Below, in pieces: positions 26,738 through 33,539 of a stretch of DNA of 64,000 bases. Every line of letters begins with the position of its first letter. Position 1 is the stretch's first letter. The notes beneath the pieces are model-generated. The model was not told the origin of the DNA. It searched no databases and was given only the letters and a program-made list of their open reading frames with translations. The stretch is taken from the NCBI RefSeq assembly GCF_000250675.2, contig NC_018681.1, positions 6,324,001-6,388,000 on the forward strand, read 5' to 3'. The DNA comes from Nocardia brasiliensis ATCC 700358 (lineage in GTDB: Bacteria > Actinomycetota > Actinomycetes > Mycobacteriales > Mycobacteriaceae). A program made the position numbers and the translations under genes.

Positions 26738-27556
26738 ATGCACACCAAGACATCCGACGAGATCATCCCGCTCCGGCCCGACTCGGCCAGCCCGCCTTCC
26801 TATGGTCAGGAGACCGTCGTCCCCGAACTGTTCGGGGACAAGGAGGTCGGACTTATCCGCAACGTGACCGCGCCCGCCTTGACGGTGCACCGGCCCGACC
26901 CGGCGCGAGCCACCGGGACGGCCGTGATCGTATGCCCGGGCGGAAGTTTCGTCACGCTGACCCACGGCACCGGCCGTGATATCGCGAAGGCCATTGCCGC
27001 CCAGGGGCATACCGCGTTCGTCCTGCGTTACCGGCTACTGCCGACGCCGCCGCGGGACACGGATTTCCTCGAGCACTGGGCAACCCGCTATTCGATGGAC
27101 GACATCAAGGCGCAGTCCTGGACCGCGACGGCCGACGGCGGCAGCGCGGTCGGGTTCGTCCGGACCCGGGCGGCGGACTGGGACCTCGACCCGCACCGCG
27201 TCGGCATCCTCGGTTCCTCGGCGGGTGGTCTGGTAACCGTCGGCGCCGCAACGACATACGACCGAGCCCACCGCCCTGACTTCGCGACCGTCTTGTATCC
27301 GCCCACCTGGCACGAGTACACCGTCCCCGCCGACGCTCCCCCACTGTTCGTCACGTTCGCCGCCGACGATCCGGACGCAGGCGTCGTCGACGGCAACCTG
27401 GGCCTCTATCGCGCCTGGCGCGCTGCGGATCGCCCGGTGGAACTGCACGCCTATGCCGAGGGCGGCCACGGTTTCGCCATGGCCGCGCGCGGCCTGCCCT
27501 GCGACTCCTGGCTGGACCGGTGGCACGATTGGCTCGGCTCGCTGCGCCTGCCCTGA
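26738..27556 (+). CDS. Alpha/beta hydrolase (esterase, xylan-esterase-like)
   Basis: A 272-residue cytosolic hydrolase. Motifs: CPGGSF (oxyanion region, about residue 67), nucleophile elbow GSSAGG (serine at about 161), aspartate near FAADDPDAG and histidine in GGHGFAM. No signal peptide. It starts 13 bases after the Rph-like gene with a GAGGAA site, so it is probably the third gene of the TetR operon. It may process an ester-containing substrate of the same pathway; that is inference. Confidence 0.85.
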   Translation: MHTKTSDEIIPLRPDSASPPSYGQETVVPELFGDKEVGLIRNVTAPALTVHRPDPARATGTAVIVCPGGSFVTLTHGTGRDIAKAIAAQGHTAFVLRYRLLPTPPRDTDFLEHWATRYSMDDIKAQSWTATADGGSAVGFVRTRAADWDLDPHRVGILGSSAGGLVTVGAATTYDRAHRPDFATVLYPPTWHEYTVPADAPPLFVTFAADDPDAGVVDGNLGLYRAWRAADRPVELHAYAEGGHGFAMAARGLPCDSWLDRWHDWLGSLRLP

Positions 27557-27560
27557 TCGC

Positions 27561-28373
27561 TCACGCGGTGGCGTCCGGCCCGATCCACTGGGCGAAGAGG
27601 CGATCCGTTGCGCCCGTGGCGATCTGGGCGCCCAGCCAGGCGTTCAACGCGAAGCCCAGGCACGGATCGTCCTTGCGTACCAGCATGATCTTGCCGAACG
27701 AGTCGAACGGCTGGTCCGGGTGCAGGACCTGCAGGCCTGGATGCTGCCGGACCCGATAGCGGCCCTCCACGGCGTCGGTGACGAAGACGTCGGCGCGGCC
27801 CTGCTCGATCTCGTCGAAGATGGTGAGATTCTCCGGCCAGAGGGTGAGCTGGGCGTCCGGGAAGTTCCTGCGGGCGAATTCCTCGTTGGTGCCACCGCGA
27901 TTGGCGATCACCCGGACGCCGGGGCGATTGATCTGCTCGATGGTCGCGTACTCGGTCTCGTTGCCGCGCCGGGTGATCGGCGTCTTCCCGTCGGTGCCGT
28001 AGGTGATCGAGAAATCGGCGAACGCCCGGCGCGCGGGCGCGTCGGAGATGCCGCCGACGGCGATATCGCAGTGCAGCGCGGCGAAATCCGTCCGCAAGCT
28101 CGCCCAGGTCAGCGGGACGAACTCGATCGTACGGCGCATCGCGTCGGCGAAACCGCGGGCCAGATCGATGTCGACGCCGCGATAGCCGCCCTCGGTGGTC
28201 GCGTACGGCGGGTAGTCACCGGGGGTGCACACCCGCAACTCGGGCGCTTGGGCGAGGGCCGGAACCGCCGGGGCGACAAGCAGACCCGCCGCGAGCATCG
28301 CACCGGCGCGAGCCACGAACCGAAGCAGCCGGCCCCGGTCCGTGGTCCGTGTGCGCCTGCGCATCCGGCTCAC
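27561..28373 (-). CDS. Secreted solute-binding-fold protein, cyclohexadienyl dehydratase (PheC)-like
   Basis: A 270-residue exported protein: basic N-terminus, hydrophobic core and an ALA-Q signal-peptidase site near residue 41, then a family 3 periplasmic-binding fold. The sequence follows proteobacterial PheC closely: CTPGDYPPY, EGGYRGVDIDLA, GISDAPARRAFADFS, DGKTPITRR, GGTNEEFARRN, TDAVEGR and HPDQPF. The TDAVE glutamate (about residue 203) aligns with the general acid I recall for PheC (Glu173 of the mature enzyme). It may therefore dehydrate prephenate or arogenate outside the cell, or be a binding protein of that lineage. The GTG start overlaps the upstream stop (GTGA); an ATG is 3 codons in. 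No ABC permease adjoins it. Confidence 0.7.
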   Translation of the reverse strand: MSRMRRRTRTTDRGRLLRFVARAGAMLAAGLLVAPAVPALAQAPELRVCTPGDYPPYATTEGGYRGVDIDLARGFADAMRRTIEFVPLTWASLRTDFAALHCDIAVGGISDAPARRAFADFSITYGTDGKTPITRRGNETEYATIEQINRPGVRVIANRGGTNEEFARRNFPDAQLTLWPENLTIFDEIEQGRADVFVTDAVEGRYRVRQHPGLQVLHPDQPFDSFGKIMLVRKDDPCLGFALNAWLGAQIATGATDRLFAQWIGPDATA

Positions 28374-28720
28374 TTCTCGTTGCGCGCCTTGGGGAATCGG
28401 GTCTGGCGCGCCACCCAGCCCGCCATCTGCGCCCAGTGGCTGCGCCGCGGGGTGACGATCGAGGTCAGCTCGCGCTCCCATTCGTCGGCCTCGGTGAGAC
28501 CGTCGACGGTGGCGACGAGTTCCTTCGCGGTGGCCATATCGTCGACGACGCGGTCGCCGAGGATGCCGTCGGCGCCGACCAGCGTCACGCGCACGCCGAT
28601 CCGGCCGATCGGCTGCAGAACCGCGGTGGCCGAACCGTCGTGATCGGCGACGAAACCCTTGACGGACTCCACGAGGGCGCCCGACAACTTCACTGGAGCC
28701 GTGGCGGCATGAGCACTCAT
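28370..28720 (-). CDS. Conserved hypothetical protein
   Basis: A 116-residue protein I do not recognise by name. It starts MSAHAATAPVKLSGAL, contains a repetitive beta-rich segment (GRIGVRVTLVGADGILGDRVVDDM) and ends with a basic tail (TPRRSHWAQMAGWVARQTRFP). No signal peptide or membrane segment. It is divergent from qor, as a small gene is in mycobacteria, and its stop overlaps the PheC-like start by GTGA. The frame is open upstream but the ATG at 28720 avoids overlap with the qor promoter. Confidence 0.65.
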   Translation of the reverse strand: MSAHAATAPVKLSGALVESVKGFVADHDGSATAVLQPIGRIGVRVTLVGADGILGDRVVDDMATAKELVATVDGLTEADEWERELTSIVTPRRSHWAQMAGWVARQTRFPKARNEK

Positions 28721-28780
28721 GCCCCGGAGTTTACCGGCCAGTAGGAAACGGTCCAGCCCTTCGGGTGTAGAACGGATCTC

Positions 28781-29746
28781 ATGCGCGCCATTCAGGTATC
28801 CGAGCACGGTGGTCCCGAAGTCCTGCACCACGTCGAGCTGCCCGATCCGACGATCGACGCCGACCAGCTACTCGTGGACGTGCAGGCGACCGGCATCAAC
28901 TTCATCGACACCTACATCCGGACCGGGCGCTACCCCCAGGATGTGCCGTACGTGCCGGGCTCGGAAGCCACCGGCGTGGTCGCCGAGGTCGGCGCGAACG
29001 TCACCGAGTTCGCGGTCGGCGATCGAGTGGCGTGGGCAAGCGCGCCGGGCAGCTATGCCGAACGCGTCGCGGTACGCGCCGATGTCGCGGTCGAGGTGCC
29101 CGACGGCGTCGAACCGCCGGTCGCCGCGTCGGCGCTGCTGCAAGGCATGACCGCGCACTATCTGCTCGAATCCATCTACACCCCGGAGCCCGGTGAAACG
29201 GTGCTCGTCCACGCGGGCGCGGGTGGTGTCGGGCTGATCCTGACCCAGCTCGCGGTCGCCCGTGGCGCACGCGTCATCACGACCGTGTCCTCGGACGTCA
29301 AAGAGAAGCTGTCCCGCGAGGCGGGCGCCACCGAGGTGCTGCGTTACGGCGACGATCTCGCCGACGAGGTCCGCACGCTGACCGACGGCGTCGGTGTCGC
29401 CGCGGTCTACGACGGTGTCGGCGCGTCCACCTTCGAGGCCAGTCTGCGCTCGCTGCGCGTGCGCGGCATGCTCGCCCTGTTCGGCGCGGCCAGCGGCCCG
29501 GTGCCCCCGTTCGACCTGCAGCGCCTCAACGGCGCGGGCTCACTCTTCGTCACCCGCCCCAGCCTCGCCTTCTACACCCGCGACCGCGCCGAACTGCTCT
29601 GGCGCGCCACCGATATCTTCACCGCGATCGCCGAGGGCACCCTGCAGATCCGGATCGGCGCCACCTACCCGCTCGCCGAGGCCGAACAGGCGCATCGCGA
29701 TCTGGAATCCCGCAAGACCACCGGGTCGATCGTCCTGCTCCCCTGA
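28781..29746 (+). CDS. qor: Quinone oxidoreductase (zeta-crystallin/QOR family)
   Basis: A 321-residue medium-chain dehydrogenase/reductase lacking the catalytic zinc ligands. Motifs: GINFIDTYIRTGRYP near residue 40, the QOR signature GMTAHYLL (about 125), NADPH-binding GAGGVGLILTQLA (about 145) and the family ending LEGR-like LESRKTTGSIVL. It reduces quinones with NADPH in the cytosol. It corresponds by position to Rv1454c. It converges on the next TetR gene with 6 bases between stops. Confidence 0.93.
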   Translation: MRAIQVSEHGGPEVLHHVELPDPTIDADQLLVDVQATGINFIDTYIRTGRYPQDVPYVPGSEATGVVAEVGANVTEFAVGDRVAWASAPGSYAERVAVRADVAVEVPDGVEPPVAASALLQGMTAHYLLESIYTPEPGETVLVHAGAGGVGLILTQLAVARGARVITTVSSDVKEKLSREAGATEVLRYGDDLADEVRTLTDGVGVAAVYDGVGASTFEASLRSLRVRGMLALFGAASGPVPPFDLQRLNGAGSLFVTRPSLAFYTRDRAELLWRATDIFTAIAEGTLQIRIGATYPLAEAEQAHRDLESRKTTGSIVLLP

Positions 29747-29752
29747 CCGGGT

Positions 29753-30349
29753 TCAATAGTCGCGGCCGGTGAGGCCGCGGTAGATGAAGCGGGTCAACCC
29801 GTCGACGGCCTGCCGGTCGGTGAGTTCGACGGTGCCCTCCTCCACCGCCTGGAGCAGGCCCGTGGTGAGCAGGAACATCATCGCCAGGCTGGCGTCCGGG
29901 GTACTGGGCAGGGTCGGTCCGTCGGGCCCGAAGCCGGCCAGGTGGTCGGCGATGTCACGACGCTGCTGGATCGCGAATTGCCCTGCCTGCCTGGCGAATT
30001 CCTCGTTCACCAGGGCTGCCTGCTGAATCGAGCGGAAGACCGCCCAGTGCTGCCTGGCCGCGGCCCAGTACTGCTCCACGTGGAAGTGGATCGCCGCCGG
30101 ATCGGTGAAGTCCGGGTTGTGGTCCGGGCCTTCCGCCGTCACGTCGCCTTGCGTCGCCACGTCGTTCAACAGCGCCTGGAGTAGCTCCTCCTTGCCCGCG
30201 AAGTGGTTGTAGAACGAGCCGGCCGCGCGATTGGCGGCCGTCGTGATGTCGGCGATCTTGGTGTTCAGGTAGCCGCGCTCGGCGAACAGCCGCAATGCGG
30301 CAGCCTTCAGCGCGTGTTCGGTTTCGGCCGACTTCTCTTTGCGACTCAT
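29753..30349 (-). CDS. TetR family transcriptional regulator
   Basis: A 198-residue TetR repressor; helix-turn-helix with ADITTAANRAAGSFYNHFAGKEEL (about residues 30-55). The ATG at 30349 is chosen over upstream in-frame codons because it gives the usual short basic leader MSRKEKSAETEH. Divergent from the FAD monooxygenase with 93 bases between, and two tandem palindromes lie in that gap, so it most likely represses the monooxygenase. Confidence 0.9.
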   Translation of the reverse strand: MSRKEKSAETEHALKAAALRLFAERGYLNTKIADITTAANRAAGSFYNHFAGKEELLQALLNDVATQGDVTAEGPDHNPDFTDPAAIHFHVEQYWAAARQHWAVFRSIQQAALVNEEFARQAGQFAIQQRRDIADHLAGFGPDGPTLPSTPDASLAMMFLLTTGLLQAVEEGTVELTDRQAVDGLTRFIYRGLTGRDY

Positions 30350-30399
30350 CGACACCCGCACCCACCTCCTCTTGACAGGCAACCTACCAACTCCAATAC

Positions 30400-30428
30400 T
30401 GAATTCGCATTCATTGAATCTCAATTCA
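30400..30428. promoter_or_regulatory. Two tandem TGAAT-N4-ATTCA palindromes (TetR operator)
   Basis: The 14-bp element TGAAT-N4-ATTCA occurs twice (30400-30413 and 30415-30428) with a single base between, so the centres are 15 bp apart, about one and a half helical turns. They lie between the divergent TetR and monooxygenase genes, just downstream of a TTGACA -35 element (30372-30377) and just before the GGAGG site of the monooxygenase. Confidence 0.7.
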
Positions 30429-30442
30429 TCTTTGGAGGAATC

Positions 30443-31870
30443 GTGCCCGACCAGGTGCTCATCGCAGGCAGCGGCCCGACCGGACTCACCCTCGCCATAG
30501 ATTTGGCCCGGCGCGACATCCCGGTACGGATCGTCGACCAGGCCGCCGAGTTCTTCGCCGGTTCGCGCGGCGACGGCATCCAGCCGCGCACGCTCGAGGT
30601 ATTCGACGACCTCGGTGTGCTCGACGCGGTGCTCGCGGCCGGACGGTCGGCACCGATCATGCGGGTCCATCTCGGCGGCGAATTCATCGGCGAGCGGATC
30701 ATGCGCGAGCCGGTCGACCCGACACCGGCCGTCCCCTACCCCAACGCCTGGATGCTCGGCCAGTCCAGGACCGAGGCGATCCTGCGCGATCGGCTCGCCG
30801 AACTGGGCGTACAGGTCGAACTCGGCACCGCGCTGGACATTTTCACCCAGGACGCGACCGGCGTCACCGCGACCCTGCACCGCGACGGCGTCGCGGAGAC
30901 CGTGCGCGCGGCCTACCTGGTCGGCGCCGACGGCGGTCGCAGCACCGTACGCAAGACGCTCGGCGTCGCATTCGAGGGCTCGACCGACGAGTCGATCCGG
31001 ATGCTGCTGGGCGACGTCCGCGCCGACGCGCTCGATCACGAATATGGCTACTGGTTCGCGGCGGCCGATCGGCCGATGGCCGGAATCGCACTGTCCCCCT
31101 TGCCCGGCGGGCGGCAATTCCAGTTCGCCGCCCCGCTGGACGACGACGCCGAACCGACCCTCGCGGTGCTGCAGGAGTACCTCCACCGCTATTCCGGACG
31201 CACCGACGTCACGCTCACCGACCTCACCTGGGTCACCGTGTGGCGGCCGAATGTCCGGTTGGCCGCACGCTTCCGGGACGGCCGGGTGTTCCTGGCCGGG
31301 GACGCGGCACATGTGCACCCGCCGACCGGCGGGCAAGGGTTGAACACCGGCATCCAGGACGCGTACAACCTCGGCTGGAAGCTGGCCGCCGCGCTACACG
31401 GGGACGAATCACTGCTGGACAGCTACGAATCCGAACGCCGCACGGTCGCGGCGCGGGTGCTCGGCGTCAGCTCCGCACTGCTCGACAAGCTGAAAGACGG
31501 CGACGAGGACGCGATGGAACGCGGCCCGGAGACACAGCAATTGGATATCAGCTACCGGGATCCGGCCGCGCACGGGCCGCTCGTCCCCGGCGATCGCGCG
31601 CCCGACGCACCGCTGAAAGACCTGGCGGGCAAGCCGATTCGCCTGTTCGACCTCTTCCGTGGTCCGCACGCGACCGTGCTGTGCTTCGGCGAAACCGGTG
31701 CACTGCCCGCGATTGCGGACGCTGAGGTGTACGCGGTGGTGCGGCCCGGGACCGCAACGCAGAACCGGCACGTCATCGATGTCGAGGGCCACGCGTTCGC
31801 CGCTTATCACGCGGTCGACGGCACCCGGATCACGGTCCGGCCGGACGGTTACCTCGGTACCCGTGCCTGA
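30443..31870 (+). CDS. FAD-dependent aromatic monooxygenase (PheA/TfdB/Rox-type)
   Basis: A 475-residue class A flavin monooxygenase. FAD-binding GSGPTGLTLAIDLARR at the N-terminus, DG motif (GADGGRSTVRKTLG, about residue 160) and second FAD motif GDAAHVHPPTGGQGLNTG (about 285), plus a short thioredoxin-like C-terminal domain. Uses NAD(P)H and O2 to hydroxylate an aromatic or polyketide substrate. It belongs to the wider family that includes rifampin monooxygenase, but I see no feature that identifies the substrate. Strong GGAGG site before the GTG start. Confidence 0.88.
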   Translation: MPDQVLIAGSGPTGLTLAIDLARRDIPVRIVDQAAEFFAGSRGDGIQPRTLEVFDDLGVLDAVLAAGRSAPIMRVHLGGEFIGERIMREPVDPTPAVPYPNAWMLGQSRTEAILRDRLAELGVQVELGTALDIFTQDATGVTATLHRDGVAETVRAAYLVGADGGRSTVRKTLGVAFEGSTDESIRMLLGDVRADALDHEYGYWFAAADRPMAGIALSPLPGGRQFQFAAPLDDDAEPTLAVLQEYLHRYSGRTDVTLTDLTWVTVWRPNVRLAARFRDGRVFLAGDAAHVHPPTGGQGLNTGIQDAYNLGWKLAAALHGDESLLDSYESERRTVAARVLGVSSALLDKLKDGDEDAMERGPETQQLDISYRDPAAHGPLVPGDRAPDAPLKDLAGKPIRLFDLFRGPHATVLCFGETGALPAIADAEVYAVVRPGTATQNRHVIDVEGHAFAAYHAVDGTRITVRPDGYLGTRA

Positions 31871-31877
31871 ATCGGCC

Positions 31878-32867
31878 TCAGCCGAAGAAGCTGCCGATCG
31901 TATCCCAGCCGAGTACCGAATCGACCGCGAGACCGCAGAACACCACGGCCAGATAGTTGTTCGACTGCAGGAACAGCCGCAGCGGCTTCACCGACTCGCC
32001 GCGCCGCACGCCCGCGTACAACTGGTGCGCCATGAGCAGGAACCACGCGCCGGCCACCAGCGCGACGGCGGCGTAGACCACGCCGGTGGCGGGCACCAGC
32101 GCCAGCGTGGTGAGCACGGTGAGCCAGGTGTAGATGACGATCTGCTTGGTCACCGCCTGCTCGGTGGCCACGACCGGCAGCATCGGCACGCCCGCCGCGC
32201 GGTAGTCCTCCTTGTAGCGCATGGCCAGCGCCCAGGTGTGCGGCGGCGTCCAGAAGAAGATGACACCGAACAGGGCGATCGCGGGCCAGCCGATGCCGCC
32301 CGTCGCCGCGGACCAGCCGACCAGGGCGGGCATGCACCCGGCCGCGCCGCCCCACACCACGTTCTGCGAGGTGCGGCGCTTCAGGCCGAGGGTGTAGACG
32401 AAGACGTAGAACAGGATCGTCGCGACCACGAGCGCGCCCGAAAGCAGGTTCGCCTGCCACCACAGCCAGGCGAACGAGGCCACGCCGAGCACGACGCCGA
32501 ACACGAAGGCGTGCGAGGTGGGCACCGCCTCCCGGGCCAGCGGGCGCTTCGCGGTGCGCTTCATCACCTTGTCGATATCGGCGTCGGCGACACAGTTCAG
32601 CGTGTTCGCGCTCGCCGCGCCCATCCAGCCGCCGAACAGGGTGACCAGGATGAGCCGGATGTCGATGGTGCCGCGGTCGGCGAGCAGCATCGTCGGGATC
32701 GTCGCGACGAGCAGCAATTCGATGACGCGCGGCTTGGTGAGCGCGATGTAGGCGAGCACTCGTCGCATCACTCGGGACGGCAGGCCCGGTCCGGTGAACC
32801 GTTCGGTCAGCACCGTCGGAGCGGAGCCGTGCGCGCCATTGCCACCCGGCTGTTGCCCAATCCGCAC
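31878..32867 (-). CDS. ctaB: CtaB, protoheme IX farnesyltransferase (haem O synthase)
   Basis: A 329-residue UbiA-family membrane prenyltransferase that makes haem O for cytochrome oxidase. The first aspartate-rich motif is NCVADADIDKVMKRTAKRPL and the second block is YTLGLKRRTSQNVVWGG; about eight helices are visible. The GTG at 32867 is preferred because a GCGAGGAG site lies 5 bases upstream; the frame stays open well beyond, but without homology. Divergent from tkt as in mycobacteria; converges on the monooxygenase with 7 bases between. Confidence 0.94.
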   Translation of the reverse strand: MRIGQQPGGNGAHGSAPTVLTERFTGPGLPSRVMRRVLAYIALTKPRVIELLLVATIPTMLLADRGTIDIRLILVTLFGGWMGAASANTLNCVADADIDKVMKRTAKRPLAREAVPTSHAFVFGVVLGVASFAWLWWQANLLSGALVVATILFYVFVYTLGLKRRTSQNVVWGGAAGCMPALVGWSAATGGIGWPAIALFGVIFFWTPPHTWALAMRYKEDYRAAGVPMLPVVATEQAVTKQIVIYTWLTVLTTLALVPATGVVYAAVALVAGAWFLLMAHQLYAGVRRGESVKPLRLFLQSNNYLAVVFCGLAVDSVLGWDTIGSFFG

Positions 32868-33080
32868 TGTTTCTCCTCGCACGCTGTGCATCGCCTCCGG
32901 CATGGACCAAGCAGCGCGCGCGTTCCCGCTGTGCTGGATGCGCGAGACCTGGACATACGTCCGCCTCGGCGCCCCTTCAGCCGATGCGGCGCGGCTACTA
33001 CTACAGAGGATGGTAGACCCCCACCGACCCCGCCCTTTCCAGAGCCCCAAGCAACCGGACCCGAATTGTGGTCCACCACA

Positions 33081-33298
33081 CCACCGCTTGCACACCCGAC
33101 ACCAACCAGCCCACCCAACGCCCCCACCACAGAGCAAGCCCGACGAGCGACCCGTTCGCGGCCGTCTCGCATGCGCGAAACCACCCATCTGCTCGCACAC
33201 ACCGCGCCCCCACCGCTTGCACACCCGACACCAACCAGCCCACCCAACGCCCCCACCACGGAGCGAGTCTTACGAGCGACCGTTCGCGGCCGTCTCGT
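33081..33298 (+). repeat. Imperfect direct repeat, two copies of about 90 bp, 129 bp apart
   Basis: Copy 1 at 33081-33170 and copy 2 at 33210-33298. The first 50 bases (from CCACCGCTTGCACACCC) are identical; the remainder differs by a few substitutions and one base of length, and both end in GTTCGCGGCCGTCTCG. Copy 2 runs into the hairpin at 33292-33358. After copy 1 the sequence continues CATGCGCGAAAC, which resembles a hairpin that has lost both arms. This suggests a duplicated intergenic element. Confidence 0.75.
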
Positions 33299-33358
33299 TT
33301 CTCAGCTGTCGAAGCGCATGCGCCGCAGGCGCGAGTCTCGACAGCTGAGAAACGAGAC
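33292..33358. repeat. Large perfect inverted repeat (21-bp arms, 25-base loop)
   Basis: Left arm 33292-33312 and right arm 33338-33358 are perfectly complementary over 21 bases (the left arm begins GTCTCGTTTCTCAGC). The loop contains the self-complementary GCGCATGCGC. There is no T-run on either side, and it lies upstream of both flanking genes, so an ordinary terminator role is unlikely. It may be a REP/MITE-like element or a protein-binding site. Confidence 0.8.
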
Positions 33359-33539
33359 AAAGGGGCCGCGAACCCCGCCGCGCCCGCGCGGCATTAAACA
33401 CAGGGTTACTCTCATGCCGCTCATGGGGCACATCTAGGGTGGTTGGGGTACACACCCGGTATGCACACCGTCGCTGCCGCGCGTTCATCGCCGCCAGCAA
33501 GCCGCCGTCGACGAAACCAATGTCAGGAGAACCTCGGTC

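Larger units (their letters stand above)
32868..33539. other. Repeat-rich intergenic region between ctaB and tkt
   Basis: About 670 bases without a credible gene. It holds the divergent promoters of ctaB and tkt, a duplicated block of about 90 bp (33081-33170 and 33210-33298) and a large perfect hairpin (33292-33358). Pyrimidine-rich runs dominate 33080-33260. The tkt ribosome site AGGAG is at about 33523-33527. Confidence 0.6.

Noticed and set aside
24493..26766. Minus-strand frame of about 750 codons opposite the Rph-like gene
   Set aside because: Antisense shadow; the plus-strand frame has clear ATP-grasp and phosphohistidine motifs.
27561..28373. Substrate-binding subunit of an ABC amino-acid importer
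   Set aside because: No permease or ATPase gene adjoins, and the sequence is closer to PheC than to amino-acid-binding proteins; the binding role is kept only as an alternative.
30443..31870. Rifampin monooxygenase (Rox) as a firm assignment
   Set aside because: It shares the class A flavin monooxygenase fold, but the N-terminal and substrate-domain sequence differ from the Nocardia Rox I remember, so only the general family is claimed.
33081..33298. CRISPR-like array
   Set aside because: Only two copies of a 90-bp imperfect unit with no short uniform repeats, no spacers and no cas genes nearby.
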